A DNA stretch of 64,000 nt from the NCBI RefSeq assembly GCF_036880965.1, contig NZ_JBAJMV010000006.1, forward strand, positions 405,194-469,193, given 5' to 3'. This document shows positions 16,613 to 26,324 of this stretch, piece after piece. The stretch is from JAUASW01 sp036880965 (GTDB lineage: Bacteria > Pseudomonadota > Gammaproteobacteria > Burkholderiales > Burkholderiaceae_C). A model generated the notes under the pieces. The model made no database searches, was not told the origin of the DNA, and was given only the letters and a program-made list of their open reading frames with translations. Within the stretch, counting starts at the first letter, position 1. Each line of letters begins with the position of its first letter. Made by a program: the position numbers and the translations under genes.

Positions 16613-19600
16613 ATGACCGACCTGTCCGCCGAATACAAGGCGCTCGCCGACTACCGTCCCACGAACAAGGTCCGTTTCGTGACCGCAGCCAGCCTGTTCG
16701 ATGGCCATGACGCGGCGATCAACATCATGCGGCGCATCCTGCAGAGCATGGGCGCGGAGGTCATCCACCTGGGTCACAACCGCTCGGTCGACGAGGTGGT
16801 CACGGCCGCCTTGCAGGAAGACGCGCAGGGCATTGCCATCAGCTCCTATCAGGGCGGCCACGTCGAGTACTTCAAGTACATGGTCGAGCTGTTGAAAGCA
16901 CGCGGCGGCGACAAGATTCAGGTTTTCGGCGGCGGCGGCGGCGTGATCGTGCCGGCCGAGATCCGCGACCTGGCCGCACACGGCGTGCGCATCTTCAGCC
17001 CCGAGGACGGCCAACGCATGGGCCTGGCGGGCATGATCGGCGAGATGGTGATGAAGTCCGACCAGGACTTCACGGCCGACGCCCCGAACACGGTGGCCGC
17101 GATTCAAGGCCACAGCGAAGCGGCCTGGCGCGCGCTGGCCCAGCTGATCACGGCCTTGGAGAACGACAAGGCCGATGCCGGTCTGGTCGCGCAGCTGCAA
17201 GCCGCGGCGAAAGACATCACGACCCCGGTGCTCGGCATCACCGGCACCGGTGGCGCCGGCAAGTCCAGCCTGACCGACGAGCTGATCCGCCGCCTGCGCC
17301 TGGACCAGGACGACGCGCTGCGCGTGGCCGTGATCTCCATCGACCCCTCGCGGCGCAAGAGCGGCGGCGCGCTCCTCGGCGACCGCATCCGCATGAACGC
17401 GATCTCGCCTTGGGGCAAAGGTTCGCGCGTCTACATGCGCTCGCTCGCCACGCGGGACTTCGGCTCCGAGATCTCGGCCGCCCTGCCCGACGTGATCGCC
17501 GCGGCCAAGGTCGCCGGCTTTGATCTGGTGATCGTCGAGACCTCGGGCATCGGCCAGGGTGACGCGGCCATCGTGCCGCATGTCGACGTGCCCATGTACG
17601 TGATGACGCCCGAATTCGGCGCCGCCAGCCAGCTCGAGAAGATCGACATGCTGGACTTCGCCGAGTTCGTTGCGATCAACAAGTTCGACCGCAAGGGTTC
17701 GCTCGACGCGCTGCGCGACGTGGCCAAGCAGGTCCAGCGCAACAAGGAAGCCTGGACCCAGAAGCCCGAGCAGATGCCGGTCTTCGGCACCATGGCCAGC
17801 CGCTTCAACGACGACGGCGTCACCGCGCTCTATCAAGCGTTGAAGCCGCGCCTGGCCGAACTGGGCCTGACGCTGAAGGAAGGCCGCCTGCCCATCGCCG
17901 CGACCCGCCACAGCACGCACCAGACGCCCATCGTGCCGGCCGCACGCACGCGCTACCTGGCCGAGATCGCCGACACCGTGCGCGGCTACAAGAAGCGCGC
18001 CCGCGCCCAGGCCGCCCTCGCTCGCGAGATTCAGCAGCTCAACGCCAGCGCCCGCATGCTGCTGGAGGCCAACCCCGACAAGCAGAACGCCCGCAACGCC
18101 ATCCTCGAGCTCGCCGACAGCCGCACCCAGCGCCTGGACGCTGACGCGCATCAACTGCTCAAGCAATGGCCCGACATGCAAAAGGCCTATGCCGGCGACG
18201 AGTACGTGGTGAAGATCCGCGACAAGGAGATCCGCACCTCGCTCGTCTCCACCAGCCTCTCCGGCACCAAGATCAAGAAGGTCGTGCTGCCTGCCTATGA
18301 ATGCCATGGCGAGCTGCTCAAGTGGCTGATGCTGGAAAACGTGCCCGGCAGCTTCCCCTATGCCGCCGGCGTGTTCGCCTTCAAGCGCGAAGGCGAAGAC
18401 CCGACGCGCATGTTCGCGGGCGAAGGCGATGCGTTCCGCACCAATCGCCGCTTCAAGCTGGTCTCCGAAGGAATGCCGGCCAAGCGCCTGTCTACGGCCT
18501 TCGACTCGGTCACCCTGTACGGCGCCGACCCGGCACCGCGCCCGGACATCTACGGCAAGGTCGGCAACTCCGGTGTGAGCATCGCTACGCTGGACGACAT
18601 GAAGGTGCTGTACGACGGCTTCGACCTCTGCAGCCCGACGACCTCGGTCTCGATGACGATCAACGGCCCCGCGCCTTCGATCCTCGCGATGTTCATGAAC
18701 ACGGCCGTCGACCAGAACCTCGAGAAATTCCGCGCCGACAACGGCCGCGAACCGACGGCCGACGAGGCCGCCAAGATCAAGGACTGGGTACTGGCCAATG
18801 TGCGCGGCACGGTGCAGGCCGACATCCTGAAGGAAGACCAGGGCCAAAACACCTGCATTTTCTCGACCGAGTTCAGCCTCAAGGTGATGGGCGACATCGC
18901 CGAGTACTTCGTGCATCACAACGTGCGCAACTTCTACTCGGTGTCGATCAGCGGCTATCACATCGCAGAGGCCGGCGCGAACCCGATCTCGCAGCTGGCG
19001 CTGACGCTGTCGAACGGCTTCACCTTCGTGGAGGCCTATCTCGCGCGCGGCATGCACATCGACGACTTCGCGCCCAACCTGTCGTTCTTCTTCTCGAACG
19101 GCATGGACCCGGAGTACACGGTGCTGGGCCGCGTGGCGCGCCGGATCTGGGCCGTGGCGATGCGCGACAAGTACGGCGCCAACGAACGCTCGCAAAAGCT
19201 CAAGTACCACGTGCAAACGTCGGGCCGCTCACTGCATGCACAAGAGATTGCCTTCAACGACATCCGCACCACGCTGCAGGCGCTGATCGCGATCTACGAC
19301 AACTGCAATTCGCTGCACACCAACGCCTACGACGAGGCGATCACCACGCCCACCGAAGAGTCGGTGCGTCGCGCGATGGCGATCCAGCTGATCATCAACC
19401 GCGAGTGGGGCCTCGCGAAGAACGAGAACCCTTCTCAGGGCGCCTTCATCATCGAAGAGCTGACCGAGCTGGTCGAAGAAATGGTGCTGGCCGAATTCGA
19501 GAAGATTGCCGAGCGCGGCGGCGTGCTGGGTGCGATGGAAACCGGCTACCAGCGCAGCAAGATCCAGGAAGAGAGCATGCACTACGAGATGCTCAAGCAC

Positions 19601-19903
19601 ACCGGCGAGTATCCGATCATCGGCGTCAACACCTTCCGCAATCCGCATGGCGATGCCACGCCCGAGACCATCGAACTGGCCCGCTCGACCGACGAGGAAA
19701 AGCAGAGCCAGCTGCAGCGGCTGGCCGAGTTCCATGAGCGCCACCGCGACCAGGCACCGGCCATGCTCAAGCGATTGCAGCAGGCCGTCATCGACAACAG
19801 GAACGTGTTCGATGTGCTGATGGACGCGGTGCGCGTCTGCTCGCTGGGCCAGATCACGAGCGCGCTGTTCGAGGTGGGTGGGCAGTACCGGCGCAGTATG
19901 TAA
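16613..19903 (+). CDS. icmF: Fused isobutyryl-CoA mutase IcmF (1096 aa)
   Basis: IcmF interconverts isobutyryl-CoA and n-butyryl-CoA with adenosylcobalamin and carries its own G-protein chaperone. Domain order matches the known fusion. First comes a B12-binding domain (1-~145, lower-ligand His in LFDGHDAA, residues 29-35), then a MeaB-like GTPase (~205-~430, P-loop GTGGAGKSS at 212-220), a linker, and the mutase TIM barrel (~550-1096). The active-site stretch has AFRTNRRF and GEGD rather than the methylmalonyl-CoA mutase sequence. GGAGA precedes the ATG. It functions in valine or fatty acid carbon flow, in line with the palindrome upstream. Confidence 0.95.
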   Translation: MTDLSAEYKALADYRPTNKVRFVTAASLFDGHDAAINIMRRILQSMGAEVIHLGHNRSVDEVVTAALQEDAQGIAISSYQGGHVEYFKYMVELLKARGGDKIQVFGGGGGVIVPAEIRDLAAHGVRIFSPEDGQRMGLAGMIGEMVMKSDQDFTADAPNTVAAIQGHSEAAWRALAQLITALENDKADAGLVAQLQAAAKDITTPVLGITGTGGAGKSSLTDELIRRLRLDQDDALRVAVISIDPSRRKSGGALLGDRIRMNAISPWGKGSRVYMRSLATRDFGSEISAALPDVIAAAKVAGFDLVIVETSGIGQGDAAIVPHVDVPMYVMTPEFGAASQLEKIDMLDFAEFVAINKFDRKGSLDALRDVAKQVQRNKEAWTQKPEQMPVFGTMASRFNDDGVTALYQALKPRLAELGLTLKEGRLPIAATRHSTHQTPIVPAARTRYLAEIADTVRGYKKRARAQAALAREIQQLNASARMLLEANPDKQNARNAILELADSRTQRLDADAHQLLKQWPDMQKAYAGDEYVVKIRDKEIRTSLVSTSLSGTKIKKVVLPAYECHGELLKWLMLENVPGSFPYAAGVFAFKREGEDPTRMFAGEGDAFRTNRRFKLVSEGMPAKRLSTAFDSVTLYGADPAPRPDIYGKVGNSGVSIATLDDMKVLYDGFDLCSPTTSVSMTINGPAPSILAMFMNTAVDQNLEKFRADNGREPTADEAAKIKDWVLANVRGTVQADILKEDQGQNTCIFSTEFSLKVMGDIAEYFVHHNVRNFYSVSISGYHIAEAGANPISQLALTLSNGFTFVEAYLARGMHIDDFAPNLSFFFSNGMDPEYTVLGRVARRIWAVAMRDKYGANERSQKLKYHVQTSGRSLHAQEIAFNDIRTTLQALIAIYDNCNSLHTNAYDEAITTPTEESVRRAMAIQLIINREWGLAKNENPSQGAFIIEELTELVEEMVLAEFEKIAERGGVLGAMETGYQRSKIQEESMHYEMLKHTGEYPIIGVNTFRNPHGDATPETIELARSTDEEKQSQLQRLAEFHERHRDQAPAMLKRLQQAVIDNRNVFDVLMDAVRVCSLGQITSALFEVGGQYRRSM

Positions 19904-20080
19904 GGCGGCTGAGGGAGGCCAAGGCCCGATGGCCCGGCATTCGGCCGACATCTCGGTCGGCTAAGCGCTGCCGCAGGCCGGCGCGGCTGCCGAGCAGTCA
20001 CGCGGGCGACGAACCGTCCCCCGGGCGACTGCGCCCGCAAGAACTGCGCACTAGGCTCCAGTCCACTGGAGGTGCTGCCC

Positions 20081-20848
20081 ATGAGCGATCTGTTTTCCCT
20101 GCAGGGCCGGGTGGCCCTGGTCACCGGTGGTTCGCGTGGCATCGGCAAGATGATCGCCGCCGGCTTTTTGCGCCAGGGTGCCAAGGTCTACATCTCGGCG
20201 CGCAAGGCCGCGGCCTGCGGCGAGGCGGCGGCCGAGCTGTCGGCGCTGGGCGAGTGCATCGCGCTGCCCGCCGATGTGTCGAGCGTGGCCGGCGCGCACG
20301 CCCTCGCGGCCGAACTGGCCCGTCGCGAGGACCGCCTGGACATCCTGGTCAACAACGCCGGTGCCGCCTGGGGCGCGCCCTTCGACGAATTCCCCGAAAG
20401 TGGCTGGGACAAGGTGCTCGACCTCAACCTGAAGGCACCCTTCTTCCTGACCCAGGCCCTGCACGGCCTGCTGGCCCGAGCCGCCGAGAGCCGGCCGGCC
20501 AAGGTGATCCATATCGCCTCCATCGACGGCCTCTCGGTCAATCCACTGGAAACCTATTCCTATGCCGCCAGCAAGGCCGGCCTGATCCATCTGACCAAGC
20601 GCATGGCACTGCGCCTGATCGAGAACAACATAGTCGTCAGCGCGATCGCACCGGGCGCCTTTGCTTCGGAGATGAACCGCGCCGCGCGTGACCACGAGGC
20701 CGAGGTGGCGGCGCGCATTCCGGCCGGCCGTATCGGCAGCGAAGAAGACATGGCCGGTGCTGCCATCTACCTGGCGTCCCGCGCGGGCGACTATGTGGTT
20801 GGCGCGACGCTGGTGGTGGACGGCGCGGTCAGCCTGGCGCGCAACTAG
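20081..20848 (+). CDS. RhlG-like short-chain dehydrogenase/reductase (255 aa)
   Basis: This NAD(P)H-dependent SDR has the Rossmann glycine motif TGGSRGIG (~18-25), the NNAG motif (~92), the catalytic Ser in HIASIDG and the YSYAASK Tyr/Lys pair. End-to-end style (DLFSLQGRVALVTGG; IPAGRIGSEEDMAGAAIYLA) resembles RhlG, a beta-ketoacyl reductase once linked to rhamnolipid synthesis; the substrate here is not known. GGAGG lies 8 nt before the chosen ATG. It follows icmF after a 177-bp gap holding only a weak hairpin without a T-tract. Confidence 0.87.
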   Translation: MSDLFSLQGRVALVTGGSRGIGKMIAAGFLRQGAKVYISARKAAACGEAAAELSALGECIALPADVSSVAGAHALAAELARREDRLDILVNNAGAAWGAPFDEFPESGWDKVLDLNLKAPFFLTQALHGLLARAAESRPAKVIHIASIDGLSVNPLETYSYAASKAGLIHLTKRMALRLIENNIVVSAIAPGAFASEMNRAARDHEAEVAARIPAGRIGSEEDMAGAAIYLASRAGDYVVGATLVVDGAVSLARN

Positions 20849-20920
20849 CGGTTTCGCGCTGTTGCCGCGGCGCTTCGCGAAGCTATGCTGCCGCCATTGC
20901 TGTTTCAGGAAGGCCCTGCC

Positions 20921-21526
20921 ATGCCGCAGACCGATCCGCGCGTAGACGCCTATATCGAAGCTGCCCCCGAGTTTGCCCAGGCGCTGCTGCAACACTGGCG
21001 CGCCCAGGTCCATGCGGCCTGCCCGACGGCCGAGGAGACGATGAAGTGGAGTCGCCCGCACTGGGTCTATGGCGGCAAGATTCTCAGCGGCATGTCGGCC
21101 TTCAAGGCCCATTGCGCCTTCGGTTTCTGGTACGACGAGGCCGTGGACCCGGCGCACAAGAAGGAGGGCGCGATGGGCGAGCTGGGCCGCATCACCAGCC
21201 TCAAGGAACTGCCGCCGCCACGCGAGCTGCGCGCCATGATCAAGAAGGCAGCAGCCCTGATCGACAAAGGTGCCAAGCCCACCCGCATGGCCCGGCCCGC
21301 CGAGCGCAAGCCGGCACTGGAGGCGCCGCCCGACCTGGCAGCGGCACTCAAGGCGAACAAGGACGCCCAGGCGCATTTCGCTGCCTTCCCGCCCAGCGCC
21401 CAGCGCGACTACATCGAATGGATCACCGAGGCCAAGCGCGAGGAGACCCGGCTCAAGCGCCTGGTGCAGGCGGTCGAGTGGATCGCCGAGGGCAAGCGGC
21501 GCAACTGGAAGTACGAGAACTGCTGA
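20921..21526 (+). CDS. YdeI/DUF1801-type protein of unknown function (201 aa)
   Basis: The N-terminal half (~10-120) has the DUF1801 pattern (CPTAEETMKWSRPHWVYGG, ILSGMSAFKAHCAFGFW). The C-terminal half (~130-201) has the helical OmdA/YdeI pattern (FPPSAQRDYIEWITEAKREE, TRLKRLVQAVEWIAEGKRRN). Proteins with this pair are common in Burkholderiales and have been called bacteriocin-protection or OmpD-associated, with no proven role. AGGA lies 8 nt before the ATG. It is convergent with the kinase gene downstream. Confidence 0.8.
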   Translation: MPQTDPRVDAYIEAAPEFAQALLQHWRAQVHAACPTAEETMKWSRPHWVYGGKILSGMSAFKAHCAFGFWYDEAVDPAHKKEGAMGELGRITSLKELPPPRELRAMIKKAAALIDKGAKPTRMARPAERKPALEAPPDLAAALKANKDAQAHFAAFPPSAQRDYIEWITEAKREETRLKRLVQAVEWIAEGKRRNWKYENC

Positions 21527-21544
21527 ACGGCCGGCAGGATGGCG

Positions 21545-23236
21545 TCAGCCCAGGCGCTTCAGGAGCGCCCGGTAGAGCAGCTCCGGCGCCACCGGCTTCG
21601 GCAGGAAGTCGTCCATGCCAGCCTCCAGGCAGGCCTCGCGATCGGATGAGAAGACATTGCCGGTCAGCGCGATGATGGGGGTCAGTGCATGCGCCGTCTG
21701 GCGCCGGATCGCCCGCGCCGCCTCCAGGCCGTTCATCTCGGGCATCTCCATGTCCAGCAGGATCAGGTCGTAATGCTGCAGGCTGGCGCGGCGCAGCGCC
21801 TGTGCGCCGTCGCCCACCATGTCCACTTCCAGGCCCGCAGCCTGCAGGAGCGACCAGGCCACCATCTGGTTGACCGGGTCATCCTCGGCCAGCAGCACGC
21901 GGCGCCCGGCATGGCGTTCGCGCAGCAGACGCTCGGCCTCGCTGGCCTCCAGGGCGCCGACAGGCGCCTCCTGCGCCACGAAGACATGTGGGGCAGGCGC
22001 CAGGGCCGGCTGCAGCAGCACGGTGAACCAGAAGGTGCTGCCCGCACCGAGAGTGCTGTGCGCGCCCGCTTCGCCGCCCATCTTGCGAGCCAGGTGGCGG
22101 GTGATCGCCAGGCCCAGTCCCGTGCCGCCATAGCGGCGGCTGTTGGACATGTCGGACTGCTCGAAAGGCGTGAACAGGCGCCCCATGGCCTCGGCGCTGA
22201 TGCCGATGCCGCTGTCGCGCACCTCGAAGCGCAGGCGCAGCCCCTGCTCGTCGCCTGAAACCAGCTGTGCCGACAGGCTCACCGCCCCCTGCTCGGTGAA
22301 CTTGACCGCGTTGGACAGCAGGTTCAGGAGCATCTGCATCAGACGTGTCGGGTCACCGTGCAGGCGCGGCGGCAGATTGCCCAAGTCCACCTGCAGGGCC
22401 AGCCCCTTGGCCGCCGCCGCGTCGCTCAGCTGTGCCAGGCTGCGCGAGATCAGGGCGCCGCTGTCGAAATCGACCTCCTGCAAGACCAGGCGGCCGGATT
22501 CGATCCGGGACATGTCCAGCACGTCGTTGATGATTTGCAGGAGGTGCTGTGCCGAGTCGTCGATGTCGTGCAGGCGGCGTGCCGAGAGCTCATCCTTTGC
22601 ATCGCGGCGCAGCAGATGCGTGAGGCCGAGGATGGCGTTCATCGGCGTGCGGATCTCATGGCTCATGTGCGCCAGGAAGGCGCTCTTGGCGCGGCTGGCG
22701 GCCTCGGCCCGGTCGCGCGAATGCTCCAGCTCCGCGTTGAGCGCGCGCTGCGCCTGCTCGGCCCGCTTGCGCAGGCTGATGTCCAGCGCCAGCACGACAA
22801 AACCGCACACCCGGCCATCCTGCACATCGGGCAGGTACTGAATCCATTGCCAATCGGGCGCACGGCCGCGCACCTCGCGTTCGAAGGACTGGGTTTCGCC
22901 GCGCAGCGCTGCACGCACATGGGGTTCGATCAGGGCCCAGTCTTCAGGCGCAAACAGCTCGTCCATGCGCCGACCCAGGATCTGGTCGGGCGGCAAGCCG
23001 AACCATTCGTGATAGCCGGCATTGGAGAAGCGGCAGCGCAAATGCCGGTCCCAGTAGCCGATGCGGCCGGGGATGTGGTCGGCGATCAGCCGCGCAACCA
23101 ACTCGCTTTGTGCCTGCGCCCGCTTCGCCTGTGCCAGGCCATGCTGGAAGTTGCGCCGGCGCCGGCTGACGACGGCGCTGCCACGCGCCGCACTTCTTCG
23201 CGCACACGCCTTCGGACCCGGCTGCTCTGCTTGCAT
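21545..23236 (-). CDS. Cytosolic PAS hybrid histidine kinase (563 aa)
   Basis: Domain order is a PAS domain (~48-160, GYWDRHLRCRFSNAGYHEWF), HisKA with phospho-acceptor His 193 (MSHEIRTPMNAI), an HATPase domain (N box LLSNAVKF; G boxes DSGIGI and GGTGLGLAI), and a C-terminal receiver with Asp 495 (LILLDMEMPEMNG) and the KP pair. No transmembrane segment is visible, so it senses an internal signal. It lacks an Hpt domain, so a separate phosphotransfer partner would be needed. It is a single-gene unit between convergent and co-oriented neighbours. Confidence 0.92.
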   Translation of the reverse strand: MQAEQPGPKACARRSAARGSAVVSRRRRNFQHGLAQAKRAQAQSELVARLIADHIPGRIGYWDRHLRCRFSNAGYHEWFGLPPDQILGRRMDELFAPEDWALIEPHVRAALRGETQSFEREVRGRAPDWQWIQYLPDVQDGRVCGFVVLALDISLRKRAEQAQRALNAELEHSRDRAEAASRAKSAFLAHMSHEIRTPMNAILGLTHLLRRDAKDELSARRLHDIDDSAQHLLQIINDVLDMSRIESGRLVLQEVDFDSGALISRSLAQLSDAAAAKGLALQVDLGNLPPRLHGDPTRLMQMLLNLLSNAVKFTEQGAVSLSAQLVSGDEQGLRLRFEVRDSGIGISAEAMGRLFTPFEQSDMSNSRRYGGTGLGLAITRHLARKMGGEAGAHSTLGAGSTFWFTVLLQPALAPAPHVFVAQEAPVGALEASEAERLLRERHAGRRVLLAEDDPVNQMVAWSLLQAAGLEVDMVGDGAQALRRASLQHYDLILLDMEMPEMNGLEAARAIRRQTAHALTPIIALTGNVFSSDREACLEAGMDDFLPKPVAPELLYRALLKRLG

Positions 23237-23350
23237 GGCACTGCTCCCTTGAAGCCCACCGACCTTGACCTCATCGGGCCCTGTGATCGGCTTGGCTCTT
23301 GGATCCTGCCCCCGATTCGGAGCGGCCGCAAGCCCGCTACTTGAGGAAGC

Positions 23351-25003
23351 TCAAGACCGCCACACGCCGACGAAGGCACGCAGCTTGTTCCATGCGGAAA
23401 GTCTCTCGTCGGAAAGTATGTCCAGGAAATCGGAAAGCCGCTTGGACTTGGCCATGGTGTAGACGGTCAAGGCAAGCGTTACAAGCAATGTCAGCACAAA
23501 GATCCAGACCCGCCTCGACATCGGCGCCTCGGCCTCTGCCAGCAGGTTCATGCCCAGGAAGCCGGTGGTGATGGTGCCGATCAGGCCGAAGATGGTGACC
23601 ACGGTCAGGCGCACCACGGTGTTGGCCTGTCGGCGCAGGTTGTCGGTTTCCAGATAGGCCGCCATGTCGCTGATGCGCTCCTTGACCTCGGCATACAGGG
23701 CCTCGGTGCCCAGATGCCGCTGGCACAGCGCAAAGAGCGCCCGCGACTGCGCCTGTTCGGCCACCGCATGGAACCAGTAACGGTGGGTGAAGCGCAGAAA
23801 GCCCTCGAAGGCGCTGCGGATCGCACGCTTGAAGCGGCGAACGCTGTTGGCGTCCTGCACATTGAGCCGGCGCAGCGCCTCCACCAGGCGGTCAGAGAAC
23901 ATCAGCACCGTGGCCTTCTGGAAATGCGCGATCAGGAAGAGCAGGAAATGCTGGTGCCGGAACTGCGCCAGCACGCCGCGGTGGCGGCAGCAGAAGAATT
24001 CGGCGTCGGCCCGCCCCACCACCACCAGCGCATGGCCCGAGCACATATAGCGGGTGTCGGGCGCGGCACCGCCCTCCTGCCAGAAGCGGTCGTAGCAATG
24101 ACGCTGCTCGAAATCGGCCAGGTGCGCGTCGCCAAAGGGCAGTTGATCTGCAGCGCCAGCGCCGGTGACCAGCCCCAGGCGAACGAAATCGGCACGCGAG
24201 AGCGCGCGCGGATCATCGAGCGCCAGCCAGGCCATCATCGGCATCCGGTAGTACTCGATCTGGCGGTAGCGCAGCTCGCCGGGCGAGCCCGAGGCATCGG
24301 CCACCAACGGCCGCAGCAGAAAGTCCCAATGCGCGGCGATGCGAGGCGCCCGGTGCGCGTGCACATGCTCGATGAAGCGCTCGCGCTCGCCGCTGTCCGA
24401 GGCAGCCAGGACCCGCCCCTCGGCATCCAACCATTCGGCGCTGGCCAGCGTGTGCAGGGGCTGGCCACCGGCATCCCAGCCGGAGGGGTAGGCCCGGCCC
24501 AGTCGGTAGAGCAGTTCCTGGGCTTCCGCCAGCGCCAGCGCGCCGCCGGCCAGCTCCACATTGAGCAGCACCACATCGACATCGAAGAAAAAATACAGGT
24601 CGATGTGAACGACCTGCAAGCTGATCGGCGCATGGCCCGGCTTGGTGCAGGCCCGCAAGCTCGCGACATCATGACGGCGGAACACCTTCATGCCGGCCTC
24701 GGCCGGCGCATCGCCGCGCGCATTGGCAGCGGCCTGGCCTTCGCCATAGAGGAAGCGTTGGACAAAGGGCAGGAAGGTGACGAACTCCTGGTAGTGCCGC
24801 TCATGGAAGCGGTCCGGCTCGCCGGTGTACTCGTCCACCACCTCGGCCCAGGGGCCGGGCGCCGCCGCGAGCAACTCCCAGGGCCGGCGCGGCGCGGCAT
24901 CGGCGCCGGGCAGCGGCATCAGGCGCAATGGCCAGAGCAGGATCTGGTGCAGACGCCGCACCTGCGGTGCCGACAAGGGCTTGCTGCTGCTTGCGTCGCT
25001 CAC
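23351..25003 (-). CDS. CorA-like membrane protein with large unusual N-terminal domain (550 aa)
   Basis: The C-terminal end has two helices with GMN at residues 484-486 between them (TTGFLGMNLL), the hallmark of CorA Mg2+/divalent cation channels, preceded by a long helical stretch typical of the CorA stalk. The first ~330 residues do not look like the usual CorA cytoplasmic domain; they are rich in Trp, Tyr and Phe (FHERHYQEFVTFLPFVQRFLYG, YFFFDVDVVLLNVELAGG). At 550 residues it is much longer than CorA (~316). The start is GTG at 25003 with GGAGG 6 nt before it. Function as an ion channel is likely but the ion is unknown. Confidence 0.78.
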   Translation of the reverse strand: MSDASSSKPLSAPQVRRLHQILLWPLRLMPLPGADAAPRRPWELLAAAPGPWAEVVDEYTGEPDRFHERHYQEFVTFLPFVQRFLYGEGQAAANARGDAPAEAGMKVFRRHDVASLRACTKPGHAPISLQVVHIDLYFFFDVDVVLLNVELAGGALALAEAQELLYRLGRAYPSGWDAGGQPLHTLASAEWLDAEGRVLAASDSGERERFIEHVHAHRAPRIAAHWDFLLRPLVADASGSPGELRYRQIEYYRMPMMAWLALDDPRALSRADFVRLGLVTGAGAADQLPFGDAHLADFEQRHCYDRFWQEGGAAPDTRYMCSGHALVVVGRADAEFFCCRHRGVLAQFRHQHFLLFLIAHFQKATVLMFSDRLVEALRRLNVQDANSVRRFKRAIRSAFEGFLRFTHRYWFHAVAEQAQSRALFALCQRHLGTEALYAEVKERISDMAAYLETDNLRRQANTVVRLTVVTIFGLIGTITTGFLGMNLLAEAEAPMSRRVWIFVLTLLVTLALTVYTMAKSKRLSDFLDILSDERLSAWNKLRAFVGVWRS

Positions 25004-25041
25004 TGCGCCTCCGCGATCTGCCTCGCTCGGCGCAGTCTAGT

Positions 25042-26223
25042 TCAGTCGGCGGCGGCCGGCATGGGCATGATCAGATGCCGTTCAACGCGGTTGCGGCCGG
25101 CGTGCTTGGCCTGGTAGAGCGCCTTGTCGGCCAGCGCGTAGACACGGTCGGCGCTGAGGCCGCTGTCGGATGCCACCACCACCAGGCCTGCCGAGACCGT
25201 CATGCCGAACTCGCGGCCATCGTGACAGCGCACCTTCAGCGCCGCCACGGCCTGGCGGATCTGTTCCAGCAGGCGCATGGCGCCCGGCTCGTCGGTGGCC
25301 GGCAGGATCAGGCCGAACTCCTCCCCGCCCATGCGTCCCAGAACGTCGGAGGCGCGCAGGCGGCCGCGCACATCGGCGGCAAAGGCGCGCAGGGCGGCAT
25401 CGCCCGACTGGTGGCCATAGCGGTCGTTGATCTGCTTGAAGTGATCGAGGTCGAGCATTGCAAACGACACCGGCGAGCCCTCGCGGCGGCCGCGTTCCAG
25501 CAGGTGGGCCAGCAGGTCATCGGTGCTGCTGCGGTTGACGCAGGCGGTCAGGCCGTCGTGGCTGGCCAGTCGCTTCATCTCTGTGGCGGCACGCTCGAAG
25601 CTGGCCAGCACGAAGCCGAAGCCCGCACCCATCAGGCTCAGGAAGGCACACAGAAAGGTCAGGCCCTGGCCCAGGCTGCTGCGCAGCAGGTCGGTGTACT
25701 GATCGGGGTGCGTGAAGGCATGCCAGCCGCGCAGGATCAGGGCCAAGGCCGCCACGGCCAGCGTCAGGCCCACGGCCCGCAGCGAGGCTTCGCCACCCCA
25801 GCCGTGGCGCAAGACCAGATACACACCCGGCAGCAGCAAACCTGCGTAGACCAGCGACAGCCAGGCGGTACGCACCGACAGCGGAATCTCAAGCATCAGG
25901 CCGGTAAACGACACCGCCGCCAGCCAGACCAGCCAGTAAGGGCCCGAGGGCCAGGGCCGCCGCACGAAACGCTGCAGCGCAATCACGTAAAGCAGGATGC
26001 CGCCGAAGATGAAGGCATTGCCCAGCAGCACCGACACCCAGGTCGGAATCAGCACCCGCGCACCGAAGAAACCGAAGCCCAGCACGAAACCCCAGCTGCC
26101 CCAGGTCCACAGCCCCAGCTCGGGCTGGCGCAAGGCGCCACGACGGGCCACCAGCAGCTGCAGACCCAGCATCAGATAGCCGCTCAGGAGCGCCAGCAAC
26201 AGGGTCGGGATGTCGATGGTCAT
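25042..26223 (-). CDS. Membrane diguanylate cyclase (GGDEF protein, 393 aa)
   Basis: This protein makes cyclic-di-GMP from GTP. About six or seven transmembrane helices (residues ~5-210) form the sensor part, followed by a GGDEF domain with an intact active site MGGEEFG (~298-302) and the product-inhibition site RASD five residues before it. It should therefore be an active, feedback-controlled enzyme. The start ATG at 26223 is preferred over a GTG three codons earlier, and the gene is divergent from the lipid kinase. It lies 39 bp before the CorA-like gene. Confidence 0.93.
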   Translation of the reverse strand: MTIDIPTLLLALLSGYLMLGLQLLVARRGALRQPELGLWTWGSWGFVLGFGFFGARVLIPTWVSVLLGNAFIFGGILLYVIALQRFVRRPWPSGPYWLVWLAAVSFTGLMLEIPLSVRTAWLSLVYAGLLLPGVYLVLRHGWGGEASLRAVGLTLAVAALALILRGWHAFTHPDQYTDLLRSSLGQGLTFLCAFLSLMGAGFGFVLASFERAATEMKRLASHDGLTACVNRSSTDDLLAHLLERGRREGSPVSFAMLDLDHFKQINDRYGHQSGDAALRAFAADVRGRLRASDVLGRMGGEEFGLILPATDEPGAMRLLEQIRQAVAALKVRCHDGREFGMTVSAGLVVVASDSGLSADRVYALADKALYQAKHAGRNRVERHLIMPMPAAAD

Positions 26224-26324
26224 TGGTCGCACAGTTTAGGTCCTCGCCCGGGACAACCCGTCTAGGCAAGCGGCAAGGCGACGCTACGCTGGCCGCTCTT
26301 TTCAGCTACAGCCTCCCGCGCGCC

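Noticed and set aside
19944..19961. Inverted repeat GCCGAC/GTCGGC after icmF as terminator
   Set aside because: The stem is only 6 bp and is followed by CTAAG without a T-run, so termination is not supported.
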